Origin: Phytophthora sp. 'mugwort'
Taxonomy: Eukaryota > Oomycota > Peronosporomycetes > Peronosporales > Peronosporaceae
Direction of reading: 5' to 3'
Assembly (NCBI GenBank): GCA_033558025.1
Contig: JAUCEF010000006.1
Coordinates: 2,046,001-2,110,000, forward strand
Length of the DNA: 64,000 nucleotides
Shown here: positions 22,349 to 33,489 of the stretch, one piece after another
Layout: every line of letters begins with the position of its first letter
Position numbering within the stretch: the stretch's first letter is position 1
The notes under the pieces: model-generated
The model's input: the letters and a program-made list of their open reading frames with translations, nothing else
Databases searched by the model: none
Told to the model about the DNA's origin: nothing
Translations under genes and position numbers: made by a program

Positions 22349-23135
22349 ATGAGAGTAGGATGCGATAGGGAACACGAAACGAACGCAATGTGGGGGGAGG
22401 GCGATGGTTTCCGATGCCGAGAGCAATCATCCATAACGAAGGCGATTCGACAGAAGTTCACCGCCATTGATGACGTTGTGCTGCTGCGAGTTGCTAGCGC
22501 ATGTCGACGGTGCGGAGCTCCTTCGGGAACGGCTAACGGGATCATGAAAGTCTTAGAAGATATCGCAGTCCACTGTGGCGGAGATCCAGAGTTTGGGCTA
22601 GATAAACCCGTCTTGGCTATCAGGACTCGCTTCTCAACTTTGGTGGCAAATTTTAAGCGGGATCAGTGTCAATCTATGCGTAGTTCGGACTCAGTTGAGC
22701 AGTTTCAAGAGCGCGATAGGTTCCTGCTAGACGTCATTGCGCAGACCAGCGACTGGGATGAAAAAGTGGCTGCTGAAAACAAAATTAAGGACGCCTAACA
22801 GCATGCAATTGAGAGGTCCGGCGAAATCATGCGGTGTCCTGCAATGAATGAAGCCATCGAGGATTCGGGAGAGAAATATGGAGGCCCTTACGCAGCATTT
22901 GCTGACCGCCGGTGGTGAAGACAAGGGGAAATATGCATGCAAAGCCCAGCGTCTAGCATTTGAAGAAGATCAAGCAAATAAGCAGCGTCAGCACGAAGCA
23001 GACGGAGCAGCAGAACGGAGCCGTCAGCACGAGATCGAACTTGAAAATCGACATTTGAAAATGGAAGAAGCGAGAGAAAAACGAATGATTGATATTATTC
23101 GAGCTATTTTTGAAAACAGCAAGTCGGAGACGTAG
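22349..23135 (+). pseudogene. Myb/SANT-like accessory protein of a PIF/Harbinger element
   Basis: The first frame (22349-22798) has a trihelix/Myb-like region (AIDDVVLLRVASACRRCGAP; ILAIRTRFSTLVANFKRDQ-type pattern) and ends at a stop, after which the same frame continues with EIMRCPAMNEAIEDSGEKYG. The second frame (22848-23135) starts inside the ALTQHLLTAGGEDKGK region and is a strongly charged coiled coil: RLAFEEDQANKQRQHEADGA, HEIELENRHLKMEEAREKR. One nonsense codon and one frameshift therefore break an otherwise well-preserved gene. It converges tail to tail with the transposase relic starting 18 bp further on, the arrangement of two-gene Harbinger elements. Confidence 0.55.
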
Positions 23136-23152
23136 AGCAACTAAGTTGAACT

Positions 23153-23900
23153 CTACGGACCCGTTGCATTTAGGTATGCATCGAGGGTAGGAGAAGATAA
23201 GCGAAAAATATTGAGATCTGATTGCCAACTGGTTGCATACAAGTGTGACAGTTTGTCAGCAAAACGTCCACGAAGAAAAGGTTGCCAACAGCAGTCTGGC
23301 GCGCACGACTCTTTTTGTCCCAATTGAGAGATTCCCATAGAGTTTTCATTCGTCCAAAACCCCACTCTACGCTCTCTCTAACTCTGCTCATGTCGCGATT
23401 GCATGCGGCCGCTGCGGTCGACGTGTCAACAGACGGGCAGCAAATATATCAGCTGCAACCCAAGCAGGATTGCCATATATTAGTTTTCCGCAAAATATTC
23501 CACTCTGATCGTTTTCCATGAGGTCGATAACTCCGCTGAGATTAAGCATCGTTGAATCATGACGCCTTCCTTCTGGAGGGCCGTACAGATTCACAAGAAT
23601 ACCGTCGGGAGTTGAATACTTTGCCAAATAAAACATTGTCTTCGTGGATGGCCATTATATAGCGAGGGCTGCAAGTTTTCGCATTCTGAAGCAGGTTTTA
23701 AACGAGCACTGGGTCTAGCCGTATACTGTTTTGTTCCATCAAAAAGCCCAACAAGTTCTGAGTGTGAACTTTTTCGTGGACAGCGGCAGCGTACGCGTTG
23801 ATTCTCGAATGGACTAGCTGTAGCGTAGACTAAGTCACGATGTTGATTAACGATAATCTGCGTAGTAGCCTTGACAACTCGACTGTAAGGTTTCATTCCA
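23153..23900 (-). pseudogene. PIF/Harbinger (DDE_Tnp_4) transposase relic
   Basis: The minus-strand order is ELVGLFDGTKQYTARPSAR with SLYNGHPRRQCFIWQSI (23790-23600, first Asp region), then TPDGILVNLYGPPEGRRHDS and VIDLMENDQ (23620-23510, second Asp region), then SRVRESVEWGFGRMKTLWES and LFFVDVLLTNCHTC (23391-23230, the Glu helix and following segment). All three acidic positions of a DDE_4 catalytic domain are visible (D in FDGTK, D in RRHDS, E in RESVEW). Several frameshifts separate the pieces. The N-terminal helix-turn-helix half is missing or unreadable. Confidence 0.66.
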
Positions 23901-24060
23901 CGGCCAAATTCACCCGCTACCGTGGTGCTGGGTACTACACACCTAAAAATGTACCTAAAAGTGTTCTAATTGTCCTAAAAATCGTGCGGTATATTACGGT
24001 ATTAGGTTCAGATTAGGACAGATTAGCAACTTGGGGCAAGTCATATATAATACAACCAAT

Positions 24061-24148
24061 CTGTATTAGCACACTTTTCACTCTGTATTAGAATATTTAT
24101 CAATCTGTATTATGCTACTTATCGATCTGTATTAGGACACCCGTTTGC
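24061..24148. repeat. tandem array, four 22-bp units beginning CTGTATTAG
   Basis: CTGTATTAG or CTGTATTAT starts exactly at 24061, 24083, 24105 and 24127, giving a strict 22-bp period with diverged remainder. A poorer fifth unit may precede it (near 24039). The array lies between the Harbinger relic and the MULE relic, and similar words (TGTATTAG, CCTAAAA) occur near 25735-25780, on the other side of the MULE. Confidence 0.85.
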
Positions 24149-24609
24149 GCTGTAGTTAGTATGTATTCTCAATGTGATATATACTATCGACAGCGTCGTG
24201 GGGATCACTCGAAACGGGTATTCCTCAGGGATTTGTGGCGCTCGGAGCGTGGCGGGGTGCGACGCGGCGGTTGCGCTTGATGTCGTCTATCATCTGCATG
24301 TCTCAACGGTTCGCGTCAGCCTTCGCAGCTTCAACAAAAACGAGTAGACGGGGGTGGGTGACCGTGAGCAGCTCTCCAAACGCACGGTTATAGCGTTCCA
24401 GCGGATTGTTCGTGCGGTCTTGGAGATCCACTCCAGAAGCTCTCGTGTCGTTCACGTTTCACAGATCGCAACCGTAGCTTGCTATCCAGGTGCCCTTGAA
24501 GTATTTCCCGAAAGCGGTCCATCTTGTTTTAGACGCCGTCTCATAATAAAGCTCCGTACGTACCGAATACCGTACATTAAACTGAAAATTGGTAAGGCAA
24601 CCACGATAA

Positions 24610-25640
24610 TTAATAAGAAACTGATAAAAAGCGCACCTTATCAGATATTTCGTCGACAGGAATGATGGTGAGTAGGTCAATAACACCTCGTGCGAGAGCT
24701 GCACTAATTTGGTCGAGCGGAATTCGCAGAGCCAGCATCTTGCGTCGTAAAACCTGGTTCCAATGAAAGAAACACCCGACGATTTTGACGAGCGGAAATT
24801 GCTCAGTGATGGCGTTCATGAGACCGCGCTTAAAGTCGCAGGTCACCGGTGATGGCTCGAATATCCGTCCAGTCTGTATAACCGTGAAATTAATTGCATT
24901 CCAGTAGGCGTCTTGTTGCATTTAGTACATAAGGACGTACTGTACATGCTCGTTATGTACAGGTCCACTCCTGGGTCGCGCACCATACGATGAGGCACTG
25001 CGAAAAAGGGTTCGGTACCACCTTGAACGTCCCGTCAATGAAGAGAGCGGCGCCCGAGTTACGTAGTAAGCGAAAGAGATCAGAATGGCTGAAACCAATA
25101 AATCTGTGTTGTCCGCACCCACCGGCGTTGATCACACTATATTGTAGAAATGGCGATATATTGCATATTGCGCCATGTTGCGTAGGGGGGCAGTCTCAAT
25201 GGCACGAAGGATATCACTGCCCGGTGAATTACGCTCTGGTATACTTAAGACATGATGGAGAGTGAGGGCGTCCTGCCGATGGTACTGAGGGTAGCGTCAG
25301 GGTAGGCTCCTCGCACGCTGCTCATGACCTGGTCCCACATCATCCCGGGAGGTAGAGACAGGTTCGCCAGGCAGGCTGCCTGGAGGGCTGTCGCATCTCA
25401 CGACGTACATCGGTGATCTCTGAAGCTGTAGGCGTGTCTTCATCACAGTGTGCTCGTTGCGTGCATTTACCACCCCGTCACGTACGACTAGCCGCTCCAG
25501 CACCCATGTCGGTGCCGCGCACAGATCCAGTACGTAGTTTCCGTCTCTTCCACCTCTGACTGACAGCAGTAGCTGTAGCCTCTGTGTTCCATTGCACAAT
25601 GAAGAATGATAAACACGCTGGGAGTGCTATAGTTTGAAGG
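24610..25640 (-). pseudogene. MULE transposase relic with FLYWCH-like N-terminus
   Basis: Read on the minus strand from about 25600. RLQLLLSVRGGRDGNYVLDL and NARNEHTVMKTRLQLQRS (25590-25420) look like a FLYWCH-type zinc-finger region. NSGAALFIDGTFKVVPNPFS (about 25060-25000) is the first catalytic block of MULE transposases (the DGTF motif with its Asp). The last block (24921-24610) contains VTCDFKRGLMNAITEQFPLV and IVGCFFHWNQVLRRKMLAL, where the second Asp (TCDFKRG) and the CxxHW segment stand. Frame shifts lie at about 24940 and 25150. Terminal inverted repeats were not identified, although related CTAA/TTAG-rich words flank it. Confidence 0.7.
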
Positions 25641-26691
25641 GCCCAGAATTGATACGGTAGTGACTTGAGCTGAGTAAAGTATCCTAATATACCGCTATAT
25701 TTTAGTACATTTTTAGACAGATGCACTCGAATCGTTAATTTGTATTAGAACTTTTAGATCAGCTTAGATCGGTTTTAGGTATGCATTATCTACTACCGCT
25801 ACCGCCAGCAGGTTCGATGCCTCAGATAGTCGTCGACAAAGCATGGCCAAGGCCTCGACACGGTTACCGCGGTCTCCCGATGGCGTCGTCACCCATCTTC
25901 AGGAAGGTTTAGCTTCGTCGCAAGTATTGTTGGTTGCGCTATTGCGAAGATTTAGCGGACCTTCGCCGTCGCATCGTCCAGCATTACCTCAAACGAACTG
26001 CTTCTATCCACCGGAGACGACGCATCACGCAGACGAGAGCAGTTTGGTTCTTGCAGGATAATCATTAGCTTCCGGAAGCGCCTCTTGTTTCTCCCAGAGA
26101 TCACCCACGCCGAGGGTGTGACCACTAGCGCTTGATCAGGTGTCATCTTGGGAGCAACGAACACCATCTTCCCTCTGCAGCGATGAATTCTGAAATGCGA
26201 AGCCGCTGAAGCTAGACGGCCGATATCATTAACCTATCCACGTTTGAGTCATTTGGCCCCCTATAATAATCGCAGCCTATCTGAAAGCGAAGCCGATCGT
26301 GGCCGATTTGGCCCCTCGGAAAGTTCTTTAATAACTGCCTCTGTAAGATGGTGGAGAGTTCAAACATCCCATACAAATATTAAGTTAAACATAGGCGTTC
26401 CCATTGCGCTTGACAAAACGTGGAACCCATTGTGACATGTGACACGGATCGCCTGGTACCGTGCAAGTTTTATTTACGAACGGCTAAGATATGCGCCACA
26501 GTAGCACTGGTCGGTTGATTAAAAGTAACTTTCATCCGATTGGCAAGGAAAAATGGCACCGCGTACCATAAATCTGATTCTGTATTCTTAAAACGCGCTT
26601 TTCAGAACGTCCGTCGGAGGTGTCCTAAATCCAGAATTTGATCCTGCAATTGTCGATCAAGCCGATAAGACCGCTGTAGCCGCGGTGATCT

Positions 26692-27831
26692 GTGCCTGTG
26701 TCGGCGTTGCGTCCGCTCTGGCCCCGACAAGCGCTTGCACGGGACACCCCGTGTGAACGTTTCAACGCTCCCCACCAAGACGTTGGAGATGGCGTTGGCA
26801 GTCCCGCACACCAAATGGTTCAACCATCTACTACATTGCGACAGGGCCTCCTTTATATTGATCTACAAGACGCTACTCCAAGCATGGCCAACAACAAAAC
26901 ACCACGATGCTAAAAATATCGACATGCGGCGCGTAGCACGAACCATGCTTCATCTAGCGCAGGGCAGATCAATGGAACAGGCAGGAACAGTGCTTGGTAT
27001 CTCGCACACACGCGCTGTAGCCTACCTTAAGAGACTCTGAGCGTAATAGGTAAGTTTGGAGTCACTGAGACTGCGATGCCGGCTGCTGACGAGCTTCAAA
27101 CAATCGAGGAGGGCTTCTACAGTCTCGCGGGGTTCCCCGGGGTCGTTGGTGCAGTGGACGGCACCTTGGGCCACATGCCACGGCCCGCCGATTTCGAGGG
27201 CTGGTATTGCAGGAAGGGCTATCCGGCGGTAAATGTCCAGCCGTCGTCGACCACCGCGGCGCCTTCCGCTCTCTAGCAATTCGTGCTGATTCAGTAAACG
27301 ACCAAAGTTTGTGGAACGGTTCAGGCGTTCGGTAACGGTAGTGCATTGTTATATTCTGCTTGCATTTGCTTGTCTATACGGCTAATCCGAGTAGACTGTC
27401 TTCCACGTCCCCACAGGCAAGCATATACTGGGCGATGCCGGCTACAAGGTGTGGGGGCATCTGCTTGCCCCATACCCTGAGGCTGCAGCAGCCCGGACCG
27501 ACGGGTGCGGTGCTACAACTACAAGCACTCTCGCACTCGCAACGGCGTCGCGTGTGCGTTCGGACGGCTTAAGAACCACTTCCGCATCCTGCTAGGCAAG
27601 CTCGAGCAAAAATTGTCTGCTCGTATTTCCAATGTTATTGTAGCAGGTTGTGTCCTGCACAACGGGTTACACAAGCTGCGCGATACTTACTTGGTTACTG
27701 GCGACGATACACTCCCGCCCGACACACCAACAGTGACCGCTGGGGACAATCAAGATGCTGAACCCACCAGTCTCTCACACTTGCGTGGGTTAACTAAAAG
27801 AGATGACATATCAAAGATATATCAAATATGA
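26692..27831 (+). pseudogene. PIF/Harbinger (DDE_Tnp_4) transposase relic, near complete
   Basis: The frame at 26735-27040 gives the N-terminal helix-turn-helix (MRRVARTMLHLAQGRSMEQA, then GISHTRAVAYLKRL). After a +1 shift, 27076-27276 gives AGFPGVVGAVDGTLGHMPRP with the first Asp (AVDGT). A possible intron with a CCCCACAG acceptor ends near 27417. Then comes ILGDAGYKVWGHLLAPYPEA (second Asp region, 27425-27490), and after another shift YNYKHSRTRNGVACAFGRLK and RISNVIVAGCVLHNGLH (27505-27690), the C-terminal helices. In the last catalytic position the sequence reads GVACAFGR where the family has an acidic residue (ERAFGR), so the Glu may also be lost. Confidence 0.72.
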
Positions 27832-27879
27832 GTCTACTTTGCTAGCCTAACTCACATTATTGTCTATTACTGCTTGCTA

Positions 27880-28228
27880 TCGAAGTAATGCGCTAGCTTT
27901 GCGAGCACGTCAATTTGGCGCCCCTGAAGCCGTTTGCTTTCGGCGTACTGGCGGTCTAATCTCGCCACAAGGTCGCTAAGCTCAGTAGGGGATTAGTCTT
28001 GGCAGCAAATGACGCCGCAATCGCCTCCATTCCTGCTTGCATGGCGGTCGTGAGCTGGACAAGAGGCGGCTTCTTTTCCTTTGCATCGTGCTGTCCGGCG
28101 TCGCGATGTTCTTCTTCAGCATCGCCCTCCTTTGATTCCTCAATGTTGGAATCAAACATAATCTCGCCACTAATGCCGAGGCGGATTGAAAACGCATCGT
28201 TCAAAATTCCCCAATAGGAATCGTCCAT
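27880..28228 (-). pseudogene. accessory protein C-terminus of the second Harbinger element
   Basis: The minus-strand frame 28228-27956 is acidic then alanine-rich (MDDSYWGILNDAFSIRLG, EESKEGDAEEEHRDAG, LTTAMQAGMEAIAASFAAK). After a shift near 27970 a clear coiled coil follows: LVARLDRQYAESKRLQGRQI then DVLAKLAHYFDSK, ending about 27880. It resembles the C-terminal half of the Myb-like partner of PIF/Harbinger elements and again lies tail to tail with the transposase gene. The DNA-binding half was not found upstream. Confidence 0.5.
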
Positions 28229-31200
28229 TTTCTCGATGGGTTATTACCTGTGGCTTGCATCTCTCACTTATGTTTCCTATATTCACACTTCATCTTGCGA
28301 TATTTGGTTGTCACCTGTACGTATACATCAAGCACTCAAAGGCATGGTTAGCTAGCGTCATAATATTGGATTATGACAGCACAGCCTTGTATAAATACCT
28401 GCTCGCTAGTTATGACGCTGTCGAGCCTAACCGAGAGAACGCTGGCAAAAAACTGCCATGCGGTAACCTTCTTTACCTTGGTGTCGGCGGTGTCAAGCTT
28501 TCGGTGAGTCGGGCCCTCTTCGAAATGCAGTTGTAGCAGGGCAGCCGCCATGTTTTATAGTCCACTTGAGACAGCGGGGGCCTTTTCCTTTACGCGACGG
28601 ATTTTTCGGCTGCGTCGGCCGCGCAAAGTCCGCCTACGACGCAGCCACCGATTCGTCGACCCTTGGACCGGAAGCCTCCGTCTCACGAGCCAAAGCCACA
28701 TCTGTCGAGGCTGACAAAGGAACCGCTGACGTTGGCGGTGCTGAACCTGGAGCCGCCGATGTCGGTGCTGCTGACGCTTGGACTGCTAGCCCACTTTGTA
28801 GGTGCGATAATGGCGGGGGCATGTCCGAAGACTGGGCTTGGGCGAGGATGCCGCTTGTGAGGGAAAAAGCCAGAATGCGGGGGGGGGGGGGATACATTTG
28901 CAGGCAAAGACACGTGGCAGTGCCTAAGGTCTATACCTGGACCAGAACGAGAATGGTAGGCTGATCCACGAGAGCCTTCGAGTGACTAACCCTATTTCTT
29001 GCGATCTGCTTTCCCTCAGAACGCGCTCCCTTACTTGGACTAGGGCCTAATAATCACACAGGTTCCCATGTTAAAACCAGGCCCAAGATTTGGTTAGGTT
29101 GACACTTGACACCCATCCTGATACATTTAGCTTAATTCGTGGTATCCTCGTTGGTGCAAGCTTATTTGAAAAAATCGCTTTTTCAACAGTATGCCCTGAC
29201 AAAATTCGGTTTTGGAAATTCCCGACCGACCCCATTGTCCGTCTTACCGGGATTTCCTGTTATACAATGTTATTCGGAGAGGTGTCATTTCTACATTTAT
29301 ATTTTAAATTTGTCGTTTTCCCGTGTAGCTCACTGACTCCGACTTATAATACTCCACCTCACGCATGTATTTTTAATACATGTACTGTACATGTATACGT
29401 GAACGTCACACGATATGTCCTATTTTTTTACAAATCGACCGCTTTATAGCCGATTTAGGCTCTATATATACGACGTAGCCCTTTTTATTTATTATATATA
29501 AACAGAACGTCAGTCCGATTTGTTGTATCCCAACCCCTGTTCATATATCACATGTTGCCGTCGATTTAGCGTCAAATCGCTTCGAATGCCCATTTAACAC
29601 TGGACATTCGAGGTCATCGCTATATTGGGGATGAAATCCCCATTTACAATCGTATGTCTCCGTTTTATGCTATTTCTTACCTCTATTGCTTACTTCTACT
29701 CAAGTGAGACATGAACGGTTAGGGTTGACATCTACAGTCGTTTGCCAGGGGGCTTTTTTTATGAAAGCCTCTACTCACGAACTCTTCAAAGAATATGAGA
29801 CGTGTGGGATTGATTTCTTTGTAGCTAGTCGAATTAGGGCACCCCGTGTGCAGGTAGAGATGCCATTAACGTGGGGATACACGATTTAGCTCCCATACTA
29901 AACGCTTAATCCGCAGGAGCAGAAACCCAGTGCGTGACTATTGGCTAACTTGTTACAGGTTAGCAGGTGTGAGCCACGACCCAAACGCCACCTAGCCCTG
30001 GAAATAACTACGGTTTATAGCAGGGAGTTAGCGTTCGTAGTCGCAATTAAGGGTGAGATAGCGGCAACACGCAACAACTGGCGGATTTGAACAAACAAAA
30101 TGCATCCCAAGGCGCGCGTGTCGTGCTCGTCCTGGGTGATATATTTGGCGGCGCCCAGCGTCTTCTTCTCCGTTATGGATCCGGTCATGCAGCACCAGGT
30201 CTCTGTGGACTTGGGCGAGGCTTGATCGCCGGATTGCCATCGTGCTGGTTCCCACCCCGTACTCCTACGCTGACTGGGTCAACATCAACGAGAACGTGCA
30301 CGTCAACTATGCGCGACCCAGGTGGACGGAAAGCTCATGCCTCTCGGGAACACGATCTGAAACATGATAGTAATGAGCTCTTAATATTTTCACGGGTATG
30401 ATCTGCCGGATCCTGCATGCATCGAGCGCGGGCACGTCCTCCAGCGATGTCGTTATCATGAGAGACCGGGAGCTGCCGCTGCCTTCACTGATGGCAGGTG
30501 CTCGGCCACCAAAATCGTGGTGCACGTCATGTTTGTGCTTAGCGTCGTCGTCTAGCGCGCGCGACGCCCACCTACCATAGTATCCGCTGCTACTGCTTAG
30601 TGTGCAGTGGGAGTTGGCGGCCGACATAACCGCAATTTACCTCCCATTGCTACCTTATGAAGTAGATTTTTTCTACAGAGGTAGTAGAATAATTCATGAG
30701 TGATCAGCTTGGGAGGGGACGTCGGAGTGCAATGGCGAAGCTGTTGATAGATGTCGGCCACCTGAGCAACTCGACGGAGCAACGCGACCGAGATGCTCCG
30801 TTACTAGTATATATAAACGATGTCGATGTCGCTATTATCATTAAACAAGGGATAACTATACGTAACACGATTGAAAAAGCTTAAATGAATACGTATGCAT
30901 CTCTCAAGACTGTTAGGAATGAAAATGTCTTCATTTGGGGCGCAGTCTCTGAACTATTTGCTCATTCGAGACTCGATCCGCTCAAGGCTATTTTAATAGC
31001 GGAGCTATAAAAGCTGTGGTGTCCTATGCTTTGGATTTGCACAATGGACGTTTTACATCCAGAACTCAGATTTATTTTTCTCCTACCCTGTTTTGTATTT
31101 TCAACCCATCCAAAACGGCCTAACCGAGCTGGGCATATTGGTCGGTTTTCAGAATACTACAGTTCCAGCATCATAAACCGCACCCCTTATTAAGAATAAA

Positions 31201-31366
31201 CCTTATGCTTCAAGTCATGCATCCGGCTTTATGTGCACCACATGTTTGTGTGGTACACATAAACAACGGTACGGCGTACCATGTATCGCACAGCCAACCA
31301 AACGGCGGCGCTGACGCTAGGTATCAAGCGCCTGGCAGCCAACGGAGTGTTTTGGTCTGTTTCGAT
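28229..31366. other. no recognisable gene; includes a 13-bp poly-G tract at 28879-28891
   Basis: About 3.1 kb between the last transposon relic and the gene island. Open frames exist on both strands (28566-28964; 30087-30401; 30307-30627), mostly proline/alanine- or serine-rich and without motifs. Around 29377-29395 there is a palindrome-like TACATGTACTGTACATGTA. I see nothing that supports a gene. Confidence 0.5.
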
Positions 31367-31382
31367 GGTCATTCGGCAATCG
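31367..31382 (+). promoter_or_regulatory. candidate oomycete initiator (Inr) of the nucleolin-like gene
   Basis: The sequence TCATTCGGCAATCG fits the published oomycete initiator consensus TCATTYYNCAWTTT at most positions. It lies about 45 bp before the start codon at 31426, a usual distance for oomycete genes with short leaders. A CT-rich stretch (CTCTCTCTAG) follows just before the ATG. Confidence 0.42.
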
Positions 31383-31425
31383 TTCAGCTGCTCCAGACTC
31401 GTCGGTTCCTCTCTCTCTAGATACA

Positions 31426-32964
31426 ATGGCCAAGAAGGTGAAAGCTCGCGTTGCTGTGAAGCCTGCGTCCAGCAGCGACAGCTCGTCCTCGAGCAGTGAC
31501 GAGGCGCCGCAGAAGAAGGTTGTGGTAGCCAAGAAGGGCTCCAAGACCGCCCCCAAGAAGCCCGTGGACTCGGACAGCTCGTCTTCGGACTCGAGCTCTG
31601 ACGAAGAGGAGGCCCCCAAGAAGGTGGTGGCTAAGAAGCCTGCTGCCAAGAAGCAGGAGTCGAGCTCGGATTCGTCCTCGGACTCGTCCTCGGACGAGGA
31701 GGAGAAGCCCAAGAAGAAGGCTGCCCCTAAGAAGGTCCCTGCCAAGAAGGAGGAGAGCTCTTCGGACTCTTCCTCGGACGAGGAGGAGGAGAAGCCTAAA
31801 AAGAAGGTTGTTGCTAAGAAGGTTGTTGCCAAGAAGGAGGAGAGCTCTTCGTCCGACTCATCTTCGGACGAGGAGGAGCCCAAGAAGGCTGCCCCTGCCA
31901 AGAAGGTTGCCGCCAAGAAGGAAGACAGTGACAGCTCGTCTTCGGACTCGTCGGATGACGAGGAGGCTGAGAAGCCTGTCGCCAAGAAGGCTGCTGCCAC
32001 GAAGACTGCTGCTAAGAAGGAGTCTTCGTCGTCCTCGTCGAGCGACTCGGACTCGTCTTCGGACGAGGAGGAGGAGACCACTATTGTCGCCAAGAAGCGT
32101 AAGAATTCGGACGCTGGTGAGAAGTCCAACAAGGTGCACAAGCAGGAGAGCGGCGATGCCGCTGCTGTGGCCAACCCTCAGAAGGCCCTGGAGATCTTTA
32201 TTGCTGGTCTGCCGTGGTCCGCCACGGAGGAGGAGGTCAAGGAACACTTCGCCGGTTGTGGTGAGGTGACTGCCGCCCGCATCCCCATGCAGAACGGCCG
32301 TTCGTCGGGAACCGCTTTCGTTACCTTTGCTACCGCTGAGGCTGCTGAAGCTGCTCTTGCCATGGACGGACAGGACTTCGGTGGTCGCTGGATGAAGATC
32401 CGCACGGCCGAGAAGAAGAACATGTTTGACGAGAAGCCCGAGGGATGTACGAGTGTTTTCATCGGCAACCTTTCGTGGGATGTGGACGAGAACATTGTGC
32501 GTGAGACCTTCGGTGAGTGCGGTGAGATCTTGAGCTGCCGTTTGGCTACGGACCGCGAGACTGGTGAGTTCCGCGGTTTCGGACACGTAGACTTTGCCAC
32601 TACGGAAGCTGTCGACGAGGCCATTAAGCTGGCTGGCGAGTACGTGAGCGGCCGTGCCATCCGCGTGAACTACGCGAAGTCGCGTGAGCAGCACAGCGGC
32701 GGTGGACGTGGTGGCTTCGGCGGTCGTGGTGGTGGCCGTGGTGGCCGCGGTGGTCGTGGTGGCTTTGATGGTGGTCGTGGCGGTGGCCGTGGCTTCGGAG
32801 GCCGTGGAGGAGGCCGTGGCGGAGGTCGTGGCTTCGGTGGTCGTGGAGGAGGCCGCGGTGGCGGTCGTGGCTTTGGTGGACGTGGAGGCCGTGATGATGG
32901 CCCGCCTAGGCGTCAGCCGTCGTCCATCCAGAACTTCCAGGGTTCGAAGGTGACTTTCGACTAA
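31426..32964 (+). CDS. nucleolin-like RNA-binding protein (acidic/lysine repeats, two RRMs, RGG tail)
   Basis: An intron-free gene of 512 codons. Residues 1-250 alternate runs of lysine/alanine (KKVVAKK) with serine/acidic clusters (SSDSSSDEEE), as in nucleolin, Nsr1 and gar2, and are probable casein-kinase-2 targets and nuclear/nucleolar targeting signals. RRM1 spans about 255-330 (RNP2 IFIAGLPW; RNP1 GTAFVTFA). RRM2 spans about 342-420 (RNP2 VFIGNLSW; RNP1 RGFGHVDF). Residues 425-490 are an RGG domain (GGRGGGRGGRGG repeats), and the protein ends QNFQGSKVTFD. Architecture gives a role in rRNA synthesis, pre-rRNA processing and ribosome assembly in the nucleolus. Very regular, C/G-ending codon use and a candidate initiator 45 bp upstream suggest strong expression. 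It converges with GPATCH1 (526 bp apart). Confidence 0.93.
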   Translation: MAKKVKARVAVKPASSSDSSSSSSDEAPQKKVVVAKKGSKTAPKKPVDSDSSSSDSSSDEEEAPKKVVAKKPAAKKQESSSDSSSDSSSDEEEKPKKKAAPKKVPAKKEESSSDSSSDEEEEKPKKKVVAKKVVAKKEESSSSDSSSDEEEPKKAAPAKKVAAKKEDSDSSSSDSSDDEEAEKPVAKKAAATKTAAKKESSSSSSSDSDSSSDEEEETTIVAKKRKNSDAGEKSNKVHKQESGDAAAVANPQKALEIFIAGLPWSATEEEVKEHFAGCGEVTAARIPMQNGRSSGTAFVTFATAEAAEAALAMDGQDFGGRWMKIRTAEKKNMFDEKPEGCTSVFIGNLSWDVDENIVRETFGECGEILSCRLATDRETGEFRGFGHVDFATTEAVDEAIKLAGEYVSGRAIRVNYAKSREQHSGGGRGGFGGRGGGRGGRGGRGGFDGGRGGGRGFGGRGGGRGGGRGFGGRGGGRGGGRGFGGRGGRDDGPPRRQPSSIQNFQGSKVTFD

Positions 32965-33489
32965 TTTAATAGGGCAACCTTCGCATAGGCCAGGGATACG
33001 ATCACAGGGAGACACTTGCGCTTAGAGTGCCAGTCAATTGGTGCTTGACTCGGTAGAGGGGGGCTGGGGCAGCGCAGTCGAAGCCCTCTGTCGTGTATTG
33101 ACTACTGTAGTAGTTTTTTTGCATTGCTTTGAGCTTTAATCGATTCTGTTTACATAGACTCACAAACTTGTTAAGTTAGTGTGGTATGCCAACGTTGAAG
33201 TTGCTTGAATATGGGTTGATTTAAGCGCTTAGTCCTATAGATTGATTCGCGGAATAATGTGTTTTCCGAACCTTTAAGCTTGGGTTTAGCTCTCACGCTC
33301 CGCGCCGGAGCGCCACAGCTATTGTAACAGTTATGACGAGCGATTCAAAGTTATGACGTTGGTCTACCGAGTTGTGAGCCATGTGCGAAAAAATGTCGTT
33401 ATGCTAACGCAACTTCGTGCACTTTAAGGTGAGTTTTAGTAATTCCAGTTCTTTAGTAGTGCGACGCGATAAACTGTTCATATGAAAAG
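32965..33489. other. convergent intergenic region
   Basis: The 3' flanks of the nucleolin-like and GPATCH1 genes. T-rich stretches (for example around 33113) may be part of a 3' UTR. I see no further gene. Confidence 0.5.

Noticed and set aside
24061..24148. CRISPR array
   Set aside because: The 22-bp units are contiguous and diverged, with no repeat-spacer alternation, and the genome is eukaryotic.
31317..33015. Long frames antisense to the nucleolin-like gene (285 and 385 codons)
   Set aside because: Low-complexity repeats in the gene keep the opposite strand open; they have no domains, while the sense strand has two RRMs.
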